Assembly: GCA_029259715.1 (NCBI GenBank)
Contig: JAJDEP010000005.1
Location: forward strand, 124,001 to 188,000
Origin: Planctomycetota bacterium
Lineage (GTDB): Bacteria > Planctomycetota > B15-G4
DNA: 64,000 nucleotides
Direction of reading: 5' to 3'
Under the pieces are notes generated by a model. That model saw nothing but the letters and a program-made list of their open reading frames with translations. It did no database searches and was not told where the DNA came from. Positions 34,734 to 42,788 of the stretch are shown here, piece after piece. Both the position numbers and the translations under genes were made by a program. Each line of letters begins with the position of its first letter. Positions within the stretch are counted from its first letter, which is position 1.

Positions 34734-34943
34734 ATGCGTTCATTTCCCGTTGCCATCGTCATGCTCGGCGCCGGTGTCGCCCTGCTCTTCTGGGGGCAAT
34801 CGGCCTCGGAGTCGATCTCCTCGGAAGCCTCGGAGTTGTTCCAAGGCGCCCCCAGCGACAAGACCATGTCGCTCATGATCCTCGGCGGCGTCTTGGCGGG
34901 GCTCGGCCTGTTGAGCCTGTTGCGGCGTCCCTCGTCGAGCTGA
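34734..34943 (+). CDS. DUF3185-family small membrane protein, 69 aa
   Basis: Two membrane helices (VAIVMLGAGVALLFWGQSA and MSLMILGGVLAGLGLLSLL) flank the family signature SISSEASELFQGAPSDKTM. DUF3185 proteins are small inner-membrane proteins of unknown function. ATG 34734 gives a start directly before the first helix. The gene lies between the two-component genes and the GGDEF gene. Confidence 0.8.
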   Translation: MRSFPVAIVMLGAGVALLFWGQSASESISSEASELFQGAPSDKTMSLMILGGVLAGLGLLSLLRRPSSS

Positions 34944-35071
34944 TCCGGGCCCGCCGAGGCTCCACGACTCTGACCACACCCGGCGTCTCTCGTGGGGGCC
35001 GACCGGGCTCGTGGGGATGGTGGGGATCCACCCCATCTCTTTCTCTGGGGCCAGTGTCGATAGTGATTCGC

Positions 35072-36574
35072 ATGAAAGCGGAACGCGAGGCCCGACCACC
35101 GGAGCCGCCGCGCGATCCGCGCCCGAGCCGAGAGAGCCGAGCGGCCCCCGATGCCACGGCGTCGAGCACCCCGTCCGCTGAGTCGGGCGAGCGGATCCTC
35201 GCATCAGCCCGCGAGGGCATCCTGTTCGTGAATGCGGATTCGGGTCGCATCACCGACGTCAACCGGTACGTGGAGGACCTGCTCGGCTACGCGCAGGCCG
35301 AACTGGTGGGCCAGCGCCTCTGGGAGATCGACCCGGTCACGAGCCACGACTCCACCCGGCGCGCGATTCGTCGATTGTCGAAGCAGGAGTCCACACTGCT
35401 CCCGGCGCTTTCGATGAAGTCGCGGGCCGGTGATGAACTCAGCGTGGAGGTCATCAGCAGCATCGTCACCGTCGGCGGCACCCGGTTCATCGTGTGTCAC
35501 GTGCGCGATGTCACGAAGGAACGTGCACTGGCAAGGGCGAACCGACTCAACGACCAGTTGCTCGAAGTGATCCACACCATGGGGCAGCGGGACCGTGAGA
35601 TGATCCGGCTGCACGCGATGCACATCAGCCTGAACGCGTGCACCACCCACGAGCAGGCCTATGAGGTCGTCGCGCGGAACGCCGAGACGTTGTTCATCGG
35701 GAAGAGCGGGTTCCTGGCGATCCGGAAGGGCATGCAGCGCCTGCAGACGGTGGCGTCCTGGGGGGACGAGCCCATGGCCCCGCCGGTCTTCGCACCCGCC
35801 GATTGCGAGGCGGTCGCGAGCGGCAAGCCTCACGAATTCGCCGGCCCCCTCGAGTCTGCGGCCTGTGCCCACGTGGGTGACCGGCCCGGAACGGGTTCGC
35901 TGTGCGTACCCATGACCATCGACGGCGAAGTCATGGGCGTGCTGTGCCTGCAGGGCCCGAAGGACCATGCGCCCTTCGATGCCCCGCGCCGACGCCTCGC
36001 GGTCGCCATGGGCGCATCGGTCAAGATCTCGATCTCCAACCTGACACTGCGCGAGTCCCTGCGCGCGGACGCGACTGTTGATGTTCTCACGGGGCTTCAC
36101 AACCGTCGCTTCCTCGATCACAGCCTGCAGCGCGAAGTGCACCGCGCGAAGCGCAACCACTCACCGCTGTGCGTGGCGCTGATCGACATCGACCAATTCA
36201 AGACCTTCAACGACAACCGCGGCCATGCCGTCGGAGATGCGGCGCTGCGCGAGCTGGGCGAACTGCTGCGTGATACCGTGCGCAAGAGCGACATCTCCTG
36301 TCGCTACGGTGGCGACGAGTTCGTGCTGGTCTTCCCGGACTCCTCGCTGGAGAACACCCGCATGCGCGTCGAGCAGGTCCGGGAGCGTGTCAGGGCACTG
36401 CGCTTCGGTAGCGCCGCCGGCGTGCCCGGGCGGATCTCGATCTCGGCGGGTGTCGCCCAGGCCGACGCCGTGAGTGCCACGTCCGCCGGATTGCTCCTCG
36501 TGGCCGATAAAGCCATGTATGCCGCCAAGCAGGCCGGCGGGGATCGCGTCGCGGTCGGCCCGTCGCCAAGCTGA
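35072..36574 (+). CDS. PAS-GAF-GGDEF diguanylate cyclase
   Basis: After a disordered Pro/Arg/Ser-rich start comes a PAS domain (about 47-165; ILASAREGILFVNADSGRIT, ending VCHVRDVTKER). A GAF domain (about 185-330; NAETLFIGKSGFLAI, VPMTIDGEVMGVLCLQG) and a GGDEF domain (DVLTGLHNRRFLD; YGGDEFVLVFP) follow. The inhibitory I-site RxxD is present as RKSD five residues before GGDEF, so the enzyme is likely active and product-inhibited. It would make cyclic di-GMP in response to a small-molecule signal. ATG 35072 is the first plausible start for the PAS domain; no strong ribosome site is seen. Confidence 0.9.
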   Translation: MKAEREARPPEPPRDPRPSRESRAAPDATASSTPSAESGERILASAREGILFVNADSGRITDVNRYVEDLLGYAQAELVGQRLWEIDPVTSHDSTRRAIRRLSKQESTLLPALSMKSRAGDELSVEVISSIVTVGGTRFIVCHVRDVTKERALARANRLNDQLLEVIHTMGQRDREMIRLHAMHISLNACTTHEQAYEVVARNAETLFIGKSGFLAIRKGMQRLQTVASWGDEPMAPPVFAPADCEAVASGKPHEFAGPLESAACAHVGDRPGTGSLCVPMTIDGEVMGVLCLQGPKDHAPFDAPRRRLAVAMGASVKISISNLTLRESLRADATVDVLTGLHNRRFLDHSLQREVHRAKRNHSPLCVALIDIDQFKTFNDNRGHAVGDAALRELGELLRDTVRKSDISCRYGGDEFVLVFPDSSLENTRMRVEQVRERVRALRFGSAAGVPGRISISAGVAQADAVSATSAGLLLVADKAMYAAKQAGGDRVAVGPSPS

Positions 36575-36675
36575 ACCACGGGCGCGCGCCCGGCCGCTGA
36601 GTGGCATCTCGCCGGGAGGGAGCGTTGGTGGGAGGGGCGCCCATGCGAGCAGGCGACGGGTGCCGGCGACGGTGC

Positions 36676-36682
36676 GTTAGAC
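36676..36682 (+). other. Isolated GTTRRRY-type core (GTTAGAC)
   Basis: GTTAGAC occurs in the gap before a DUF1801 gene. It has the sequence of an integron R' core, but I find no matching RYYYAAC arm at attC distance (the nearest candidate, GCTGAAC near 36570, is one base off). It may be chance or a relic. Confidence 0.2.
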
Positions 36683-36739
36683 TGCACGCAGATGCTCTTA
36701 GAGATCTCCGTAAGGCCTGCGAGCTGACGAGACAGCACA

Positions 36740-37396
36740 GTGACTCCCAAGAATGCCAAGCCCTCGACGAAGGGCAAGCACGAGGCCGCCGCCTCGCGGG
36801 ACAAGGCGAAGCCGCCGCAAGGAGAGTCAGAGGTCGATGCGTTCGTGAGTCGGGCCAGGTCCTGGCACGCGGAGATCCAGAAGCTGAGGTCGATCCTTCT
36901 CGACTGCGGGCTCGACGAAGAGCTGAAGTGGGGCAAGCCGTGCTTCCTGTCCGAGGGGAAGAACGTGGCCCTGATCCAACCCTTCAAGGAGCACTGCTCG
37001 CTCATGTTCTTCAAGGGCGCCCTGCTCGAGGACACGCACGGCCTGCTCCGCAGCCAGGGAGAGAACTCGCAGTCGGCCTTGCGGCTGGAGTTCACCGGTG
37101 AAGGACAGATCAAGCCGACGGTGGTGAAGTCCTATGTGAAGCAGGCCATCGCCATCGAGAGAGCGGGGCTCAAGGTCGACTTCAAGGCGAAGGACGAGCT
37201 GGAGCTTCCGGGGGAGCTGACCCGGGCCCTCGAGCGTGACCGCAAGCTCCACAAGGCCTTCCACGCCCTGACCCCCGGTCGACAGCGGGCCTACGTGCTC
37301 CACTTCACGGGCGCGAAACAATCCAAGACACGCACCGCGCGGATCGAGAAGGTCATCCCCAGGATCCTGGCGGGCAAGGGCATGCGAGACCGATAG
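36740..37396 (+). CDS. DUF1801/YdeI-family protein, 218 aa
   Basis: The DUF1801 core starts at about residue 31: VDAFVSRARSWHAEIQKLRS, EELKWGKPCFLSEGKNVALI and CSLMFFKGALLEDTHGLL. The C-terminal helical part (ELELPGELTRALERDRKLHK; LTPGRQRAYVLHFTGAKQSK; RIEKVIPRILAGKGM) is the YdeI/OmpD-associated signature. Function is unknown; related Bacillus YdeI is linked to stress survival. The N-terminus is Lys-rich. The start is a GTG at 36740. The core domain is related to the protein at 26771. Confidence 0.85.
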   Translation: MTPKNAKPSTKGKHEAAASRDKAKPPQGESEVDAFVSRARSWHAEIQKLRSILLDCGLDEELKWGKPCFLSEGKNVALIQPFKEHCSLMFFKGALLEDTHGLLRSQGENSQSALRLEFTGEGQIKPTVVKSYVKQAIAIERAGLKVDFKAKDELELPGELTRALERDRKLHKAFHALTPGRQRAYVLHFTGAKQSKTRTARIEKVIPRILAGKGMRDR

Positions 37397-37504
37397 TCTG
37401 GGCGAGGCCCCGGAGGCAGAGCCCGAGCCCGGCCACCGTCGTCGAGGCAGAACGGCAGGAAGTGACTGGGACAGCAAGGAACTGAGACAGCAAGGGACTG
37501 AGTC

Positions 37505-37873
37505 ATGCCGCGAGAGACGGACCCCACCAAGTCCATGCGGAAGGCAGCGGGAGCGCTGCCCGACGCCGTTGAGGCAACGTCCTGCAATCAGACGTCCTAC
37601 AAGGCGGGCAAGCAGGCCTACCTGTACGTCGGGCCGGGAGCGAAGGGCGTCGGCTACAAGGCCATGTTCAAGCTCGAGGCGTCGCTGGCGGAGGCGAAGA
37701 GCCTGGCGAAGGGTGAGCCGGGACGCTTCGAGCTCGGTGTCGGCAACTGGGTCACGACGCGGTTCACGGCCGCCGCCCCGCTCCCGAAGAAGATCTGGAG
37801 TCGTTGGCTCAAGGAGTCACATGCGGGGGCGACGATGGGTGCGAGCGCAAAGCAGAAGAGCGCTCGAAAATAG
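37505..37873 (+). CDS. MmcQ/YjbR-like small protein, 122 aa
   Basis: The pattern LPDAVEATSCNQTSYKAGKQAYLYVGPGAK followed by a Lys-rich strand and WLKESHAGA resembles MmcQ/YjbR or DUF1801-type small proteins with a cyclic ligand-binding fold. The similarity is visual only. It is basic, ending AKQKSARK, and may bind nucleic acid. It follows the YdeI-like gene by 108 bases on the same strand. Confidence 0.6.
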   Translation: MPRETDPTKSMRKAAGALPDAVEATSCNQTSYKAGKQAYLYVGPGAKGVGYKAMFKLEASLAEAKSLAKGEPGRFELGVGNWVTTRFTAAAPLPKKIWSRWLKESHAGATMGASAKQKSARK

Positions 37874-37935
37874 CAGGCACCGTCGCGTCGTGAGGACGCT
37901 GTGCGGGAGTGTCGTGAACACAGACGGGGGAAGGC

Positions 37936-38160
37936 ATGAACAAGCATGACTGGGTGTTCGTCGGTGTCAGGCTCTTGGGAGTCTTCTTTCTCGTGCAAGT
38001 CGCGCTCGAGATCCCGCGGGCCCTCGGGGCGTTGTTCGATTGGAACCTGGGATTCTGGTCGATCATCGGACTGGCGACCCGGGCCGCCGCCGCTTGGATC
38101 CTCGCTGTGCGTACCGAGGGATTCTGCGCCTGGCTGGGCACGCCGGAAGAGCAGGGCTAG
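37936..38160 (+). CDS. Small membrane protein, 74 aa
   Basis: Two membrane helices (FVGVRLLGVFFLVQVALEI; FWSIIGLATRAAAAWILAV) and a short soluble end (LGTPEEQG) are present. GGGGGAAGGC lies before the ATG and may serve as a ribosome-binding site. No family is recognised. Confidence 0.7.
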   Translation: MNKHDWVFVGVRLLGVFFLVQVALEIPRALGALFDWNLGFWSIIGLATRAAAAWILAVRTEGFCAWLGTPEEQG

Positions 38161-38266
38161 GTTTCCCAACAAGCGGCAGGAGGAGACGCGCCCCAGGGAC
38201 GAGTCGCTGTTGCGCGGCCTATCCGTTGCACGGGGTGCAGTCCTTGAATGAGGCCAGGGGGGTGTG

Positions 38267-38542
38267 ATGCAAAGAGGTGCGATCGCGTGTTGGTTACCCG
38301 TCATCGCGGCGGCCACGCTGGCGGGTGTGGGCATTCACAAGCTCGCGTTCGGGATGGGGTGGATGCTCCAGCCCGAGTTTGTCCCGGGGGGCGGCGGCAT
38401 CGAGATGTCTCGATCGCTCGTGGTCACCGACATCGGCCTCTTCAGCCTGGGCGTGTGCTTCACGCTGCTCGGACTGCTCGGCGCGTTGTGCGGTCGCTCC
38501 GTGGCGCGCCAACTGCTGTCGTCAGCCCGAGCCACGGTGTGA
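38267..38542 (+). CDS. Small membrane protein, 91 aa
   Basis: The N-terminal helix ACWLPVIAAATLAGVGIHKLA is followed by a Gly-rich periplasmic loop (LQPEFVPGGGGIEMSRS) and a second helix pair (DIGLFSLGVCFTLLGLLGAL). A GTG three bases upstream of ATG 38267 could also start the protein. The preceding gap (38161-38266) has a faint attC-like string (CCCAACAAGCGGCAG, and GTTGCAC near 38225) that I do not regard as proven. No family is recognised. Confidence 0.65.
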   Translation: MQRGAIACWLPVIAAATLAGVGIHKLAFGMGWMLQPEFVPGGGGIEMSRSLVVTDIGLFSLGVCFTLLGLLGALCGRSVARQLLSSARATV

Positions 38543-38574
38543 TGACCATCGAATGCTGAGCTCGGGAGTCGCCG

Positions 38575-38772
38575 ATGATCGCTGAAAACACAACGCCTTA
38601 CGCTGCAGGGTGGGGCACCCTCGCCTTGATCAATGCCGGGCTCGCGCAGAGCAAGAATCGCAGTGGCCTGGCCTGGTTCCTGGCGTCACTGCTGCTGGGC
38701 CCGCTGGCCACTCTGTTCCTCGTGGCGTTCTGCGACAGGGATCCGACCGATCCGACCGAGCGGGGCTCCTGA
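38575..38772 (+). CDS. Small membrane protein with NRSGLAWFLASLLLGP motif, 65 aa
   Basis: The sequence QSKNRSGLAWFLASLLLGPLATLFLV is a motif that I associate with many short bacterial membrane proteins, often of superinfection-immunity or SHOCT-neighbour type. The N-terminal part (YAAGWGTLALINAGLAQ) is amphipathic. It ends two bases before the next ATG, so the two are probably co-translated. Confidence 0.65.
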   Translation: MIAENTTPYAAGWGTLALINAGLAQSKNRSGLAWFLASLLLGPLATLFLVAFCDRDPTDPTERGS

Positions 38773-38774
38773 GC

Positions 38775-39326
38775 ATGAAGACCTTCCTGATCCTCATCGC
38801 GATGGTGTTGCTCGTGGGCCTCGTGTTCGCTTCGCGCGGCGGTGAGCTGCGCCTCCCGGAGACCAGCGAGGGGCCGTGGTTCGTGGTGCAGGTGGTGAAG
38901 CCGCGCATGGCCCGGCCGTTGGCGGGGCTGTTGCCCGAGTCGCTCTTCGGCACCGAGCTGCGCTTCGACCAGACGAGCCCCGGTGCCGAGGTCAGCCGTG
39001 TCGAGGAGCACCGCCTCGAATTGAAGGCCGACGGTTGGGAGCTCGTCATCGAGACCGACGGCGAAGGGCACTTCGTCGCCGGGACGCGCGTGGTGTTCCC
39101 CATCGAGCTGGCGAACAAGGCGCGGGTCCTGGATTGCCGCCCGGCCGACGAGGCCGTGGGCAGCTTCCGCACCACACGGGAGTCCAACCGCGCTGGGGTC
39201 GACGGTGAGTTCTCCATCGAGGTCGGGGCCTGCGTGTCGGCCGACACGGGGAAGGTCATCGACTGGCCGTCGGCGCCGCTCACGGTCCGTGGGAAGTTCG
39301 TTGCGCTCTCGCCGGACGCCGACTGA
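38775..39326 (+). CDS. Exported or membrane-anchored protein, 183 aa
   Basis: One N-terminal helix (FLILIAMVLLVGLVFA) anchors or exports the protein. The rest is a beta-rich domain (WFVVQVVKPRMARPLAGLLP; LELKADGWELVIETDGEGHF; APLTVRGKFVALSPDAD) without a family that I recognise. The start ATG is two bases after the stop of the previous gene. The gene end converges on the trypsin-like gene across 21 bases. Confidence 0.75.
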   Translation: MKTFLILIAMVLLVGLVFASRGGELRLPETSEGPWFVVQVVKPRMARPLAGLLPESLFGTELRFDQTSPGAEVSRVEEHRLELKADGWELVIETDGEGHFVAGTRVVFPIELANKARVLDCRPADEAVGSFRTTRESNRAGVDGEFSIEVGACVSADTGKVIDWPSAPLTVRGKFVALSPDAD

Positions 39327-39347
39327 TCGCGACGCCCACGCGGGCGC

Positions 39348-40568
39348 CTAGTCCTGCACGAAGGCGCCGAGATCGAACTCGGTGAGCTGGTAGCCGCCGC
39401 CGAGCGAGGCCATGGCCGCGTTGAGCTCGTCGAACCACGCCGTGTAGAAGGGCCCGGAGCCGGCCGTGTGATGCGTCAACATGAGCACGGCTTCGCCGTC
39501 GACGATGAAGCAGGCCGGGTTGCCGCTGTCGCCGCCGATGAGCGTCTCGGAGAAGGCGAGGCGCGTCGGGTCCACCGGGTCGGTGTGGATCACGGTCTTG
39601 GTGGACTCGACGATGAAGAAGCAGTCGCGCACGAGGGCCTGCTCCTCCTGGTCGAGGTGCAGCATGGCGAGCTGCGGAATCTCCCACAGGTAGTCGGCCC
39701 AGTCGCGGGGCCAGACCTTGAGGAAGCTGATCTCGGGCGGCACGTCGGCGTCGAGGATGCCGATGGAGATGTCGCCGCCCGGATTCAGCACGCCGCCGAG
39801 GGTGCGCGTGACCGTGACGTTGTCTGCCGTGACGAAGTCGAGCTGGCTGCCCGGCGTGATCTGGTAGTGCTTGGCGAAGACGACATGGCGCGGGCTCACC
39901 AGGGTGCCGGCGCGCCGGTTGGCCTCGAGGGAGTTCCACGGGCTCAAGCCGGTGAGGTCGATGTCGGCGGCCCAGCAGTTGGGGTTGCGCACGTAGGTGT
40001 GGGTGCCGAAGTCCTGGGTCGTGTAGATCGGCTTCGAGATCGCCGGCGGCGCCGCCGCGGCCAGGCGCGCGTCGATCTCGTCGGACAGGATGTCGCGCAG
40101 TTGCAGCGCCGTCCCGCGCAGGGCGTTGGTCCCCGCGAAGCCCGCCGGCCCGTCGGGGTCGCTGATCCAGCACTGGAAGGAGAACTCGGTGCCACTGGGT
40201 ACGCCGCTGGGGAAATCGCCGCGCAGCAGGAAGCTGGCGGGCACCCCGGCCGTGCCGCCCGTCGGCATGACGATCAGGATGTCGGGGGCGGGGACGAACA
40301 CGCCGCCCATGAAGGGCAGGCTGATCTCGGAGAGGCCGACGGCCCAGAAGGCGGTGGAGGCCGCGCGCGCGTCGTCCACCGTGAGGGTGATCTGGGCGCC
40401 CGCGATGGGCAGGCCGGTGGGGGTCAGGGTCGGCGCTCCGTGGGTGCCGGGGAGGGCGTTGCCGAGGTCGACCCAGGGGTCGCCGACGGCGGCCGTGAGC
40501 GGGGCGGCCAGCGCGACGACGGCGCTCAGGGTCACTGCCCAGGCTTGAAGGGCTGACCGCTGTGCCAT
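39348..40568 (-). CDS. Secreted protein with planctomycete-type domain and trypsin-like protease domain
   Basis: The 406-aa protein has a signal peptide (VTLSAVVALAAPLTAAVG). A beta domain at about 28-150 (WVDLGNALPGTHGAPTLTPT; LPFMGGVFVPAPD; SGTEFSFQCWISDPDGPAG) matches the C-terminus of the product of 3084-4373. The second half resembles a chymotrypsin-like fold: GTLVSPRHVVFAKHYQ carries the likely catalytic His, ILDADVPPEISF the Asp region, and LIGGDSGNPACF the Ser motif (GDSGNP). It is probably an exported serine protease or an inactive relative. Confidence 0.75.
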   Translation of the reverse strand: MAQRSALQAWAVTLSAVVALAAPLTAAVGDPWVDLGNALPGTHGAPTLTPTGLPIAGAQITLTVDDARAASTAFWAVGLSEISLPFMGGVFVPAPDILIVMPTGGTAGVPASFLLRGDFPSGVPSGTEFSFQCWISDPDGPAGFAGTNALRGTALQLRDILSDEIDARLAAAAPPAISKPIYTTQDFGTHTYVRNPNCWAADIDLTGLSPWNSLEANRRAGTLVSPRHVVFAKHYQITPGSQLDFVTADNVTVTRTLGGVLNPGGDISIGILDADVPPEISFLKVWPRDWADYLWEIPQLAMLHLDQEEQALVRDCFFIVESTKTVIHTDPVDPTRLAFSETLIGGDSGNPACFIVDGEAVLMLTHHTAGSGPFYTAWFDELNAAMASLGGGYQLTEFDLGAFVQD

Positions 40569-40711
40569 GCGCAGTGCTCCCGGAGTGTCGTCCTCAACGC
40601 CATCGCCAGAGTGAAATTATCACAGGATCCCGAAGCGCGCCGGAGCCCGCGCCCACGGTGGGCCCGGGAGGGGACCGGTTGCACGCGACGCGGGTTATGC
40701 TGCGCGAGCCC

Positions 40712-41149
40712 ATGCGTCGGTTCCATCTCACCCTCGCCCTGCTGGCCTTCGGCGCCTTCGGCTGCACGGGCCTGTACATGCACTTCGTCCACGATCACCT
40801 GCGCGCGGTCGACCTGGAGCTGCGCGCCTTCTACCGCTCGCGGCACATCTACATCCTGCTGGCAGCCCTGATCCATGCGTGTCTCGGCACGTACGTCCGG
40901 CCGGCGTTGCGGCTCCGCGGGCTGCAGGTGCTCGGCTCGGCGATCATCACCGCGAGCACCGTGGCGTTGGTGGTGGCCTTCTTCGTCGAGGCGACGGCGC
41001 CCACGCTGCGCACGTTGCTGAGTACGCTGGCGCTCGAAGCCCTCGCGGGAGGGGTCGCCTTGCATGTGATCAGTGGGCTGCGCAATCAGCGTGGCGAGGC
41101 GGGCGATTCGGCCGATGCGAACGAGACGGATGGGGCGGGTGCGCCCTAG
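40712..41149 (+). CDS. Membrane protein with four helices, 145 aa
   Basis: Helices are HLTLALLAFGAFGCTGLYM, IYILLAALIHACLGTYV, LQVLGSAIITASTVALVVAFFVE and LLSTLALEALAGGVALHVI. The tail is hydrophilic. The loop FYRSRHIYIL is Arg-rich. No family is recognised. ATG 40712 is preferred because the first helix follows at once; ATG 40697 adds five residues. It diverges from the protease gene. Confidence 0.7.
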   Translation: MRRFHLTLALLAFGAFGCTGLYMHFVHDHLRAVDLELRAFYRSRHIYILLAALIHACLGTYVRPALRLRGLQVLGSAIITASTVALVVAFFVEATAPTLRTLLSTLALEALAGGVALHVISGLRNQRGEAGDSADANETDGAGAP

Positions 41150-41155
41150 CCGCTG

Positions 41156-41461
41156 ATGGGACTCGCACGCAAAGGCTCGCGGACCCTCACGGTGGGCGAC
41201 GTGACCTATCGCTGGGTCGTCTCGCCCGACGACGGGTTCATGGTCATCGTGGTCGAGCGCGACGAAGCGCCGGGCCAGCGCATGCAGGCCCAGGTCGGCT
41301 ACCGCGATGGCGATCCGGCGGGACGAGCGCAGATCACGCCCGCCGTGGTGCGTCGGGTCATCGAGCGGGCGCTGCGCGAGGGCTGGACGCCGGACCGGTC
41401 GGGGCGCGCGCCCTTCAAGCTGAGCGATGCCGACGCGCATCTGTGGGAGGATGGAGACTGA
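41156..41461 (+). CDS. Small soluble protein, 101 aa
   Basis: The N-terminal strand pattern GLARKGSRTLTVGDVTYRW and VSPDDGFMVIVVERDEAPGQ is followed by a helix (TPAVVRRVIERALREGWTPD). The end (GRAPFKLSDADAHLWEDGD) is of a type I have seen in small planctomycete and proteobacterial hypotheticals. No function is known. It starts seven bases after the previous stop, so the two may be co-transcribed. Confidence 0.75.
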   Translation: MGLARKGSRTLTVGDVTYRWVVSPDDGFMVIVVERDEAPGQRMQAQVGYRDGDPAGRAQITPAVVRRVIERALREGWTPDRSGRAPFKLSDADAHLWEDGD

Positions 41462-41664
41462 TCGGTGGCGGCCCGACTCGCCGCGACGAGAAACCGTGAC
41501 GATGGTGGTGGGGCGGTGCAGCGCGGCGGAATCAAGCTGAGGGTTGCCCCGCTCGTGTCCGTGCCGGACGATGGAGTCGTCTTCGCATCCGTGAAGGGCG
41601 CCGGGAACGAGAATCGCTGCGGACTCGGAGAGCGTTCACCGTGCGAGCACAGGAGGATTCACTC

Positions 41665-41772
41665 ATGACATCCCTTGTGCTGACCGCTGAGATCGGCCAC
41701 GTGACAGTGTCGTCGGTGGCGGCGACGGAGCCGGTCAGCGAACGCCCGAGCGCGGGTCGAGGCTCGCCCTGA
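41665..41772 (+). CDS. Possible 35-aa leader ORF before a GNAT gene
   Basis: An ATG with a strong Shine-Dalgarno sequence (AGGAGG, eight-base spacing) opens a 35-codon frame (MTSLVLTAEIGHVTVSSVAA and onwards) that ends one base before the GTG of the GNAT gene. Its coding character is weak. It may be a translated leader that couples to the downstream gene. Nothing else was found in the 312 bases between 41462 and 41773. Confidence 0.35.
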   Translation: MTSLVLTAEIGHVTVSSVAATEPVSERPSAGRGSP

Positions 41773-41773
41773 G

Positions 41774-42256
41774 GTGACGCCGCCCGGCTTCGATATCCGC
41801 GTCGACGATGTGAGCGGGCCGGCGGTGCTGGCGCTGCTGCAGGAACACCTGCAGTCCGTCGTGCTGTACTCGCCGCCCGAGAGCGTCCATGCCCTCAACG
41901 TGGAGGAGCTGCGGGCGCCCGACGTGACCTTCTTCAGCGCGTGGCAGGGTGCCGGCCTGATGGGGTGCGGGGCGCTCAAGCAGCTGGACGCCGAACACGG
42001 CGAGATCAAGTCGATGCGGACACGCTCAGCGCAGCTTCGTCGCGGTGTGGCGGCGGCCCTGCTCGAGCACATCCTCGCGGTGGCGCACGAACGCGGATAC
42101 ACGCGCGTGAGCCTCGAGACGGGTTCCATGGAGGCTTTCTCGCCGGCGCGGGCCCTCTACGCGCGCTTCGGCTTCCAGGACTGCGGTCCCTTTGCCGACT
42201 ACGTCGAGGATCCGAACAGCATCTTCATGACCCGGACCGTCGATGTCCTCCGCTGA
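41774..42256 (+). CDS. GNAT-family N-acetyltransferase (160 aa)
   Basis: The acetyl-CoA binding strand-loop-helix is MRTRSAQLRRGVAAALLEHI, followed by AHERGYTRVSLETGSMEAFSPAR and ALYARFGFQDCGPFADY, the standard end of small GNAT enzymes with the catalytic-loop Tyr. The N-terminus has HLQSVVLYSPPESVHALNVEEL, a pattern of the YafP-like subgroup with a PESVHAL motif. The substrate is unknown. GTG 41774 is used as the start; the gene overlaps the next GNAT gene by 14 bases. Confidence 0.88.
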   Translation: MTPPGFDIRVDDVSGPAVLALLQEHLQSVVLYSPPESVHALNVEELRAPDVTFFSAWQGAGLMGCGALKQLDAEHGEIKSMRTRSAQLRRGVAAALLEHILAVAHERGYTRVSLETGSMEAFSPARALYARFGFQDCGPFADYVEDPNSIFMTRTVDVLR

Positions 42257-42788
42257 TCCTGTGCCGGCGTCGGAGGCCCTCTTCGTGTCCAAGCGCCTGA
42301 GGGCGCGGCGCCTGGCGCCGGGTGATCTGGCGGACATGCTCGCCGTCTACGGGGATGCTGACGTCGTGCGCTGGGTCGGCGACGGGGCGGTGCTCGATGA
42401 GGCTGCGTGTCGGCGCTGGCTCGACGTCACCGCCGACAACTATGACAAGCGCGGCTACGGGATGGCGGCGCTGGAGTCGCGAGAGGGGGGCAAGGTCGTC
42501 GGCTTCTGCGGGCTCGTCCACCCGGGCGGCCAGGAACAAGTCGAGATCAAGTACGCCCTGCGACGCGACTGCTGGGGGCGCGGGCTGGCCACCGAGGCCG
42601 TGACGGCCATGCTGGCCTACGGTGAGCAGGTGCTGCAGTTGAAGCGGGTCATCGCGACCACCGCGCCCGAGAACGAAGCGTCCCACCGCGTGTTGCTCAA
42701 GGTGGGCATGGAGCGGGGCGAGCTGCGCCGCGACGACGATGGCGACTTGATCCAGGTGTTCGCGTGGAAGGGCGGGGCGCGGGCGTGA
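42243..42788 (+). CDS. GNAT-family acetyltransferase, RimJ/RimL-like (181 aa)
   Basis: SKRLRARRLAPGDLADMLAVYGDADVVRWVGDG is the typical RimJ/RimL start. DCWGRGLATEAVTAMLAYG is the acetyl-CoA loop, and ATTAPENEASHRVLLKVGM is the conserved end. Such enzymes acetylate ribosomal-protein N-termini or small amines; which one is unknown. The gene overlaps the previous GNAT gene by 14 bases, and its stop overlaps the next GTG (GTGA). Confidence 0.88.
   Translation: MSSADPVPASEALFVSKRLRARRLAPGDLADMLAVYGDADVVRWVGDGAVLDEAACRRWLDVTADNYDKRGYGMAALESREGGKVVGFCGLVHPGGQEQVEIKYALRRDCWGRGLATEAVTAMLAYGEQVLQLKRVIATTAPENEASHRVLLKVGMERGELRRDDDGDLIQVFAWKGGARA

Noticed and set aside
34511..35071. Extension of the GGDEF protein upstream by 187 codons
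   Set aside because: The extension overlaps the DUF3185 gene in another frame and is low-complexity Arg/Gly/Ser sequence; the PAS domain starts only after 35072.
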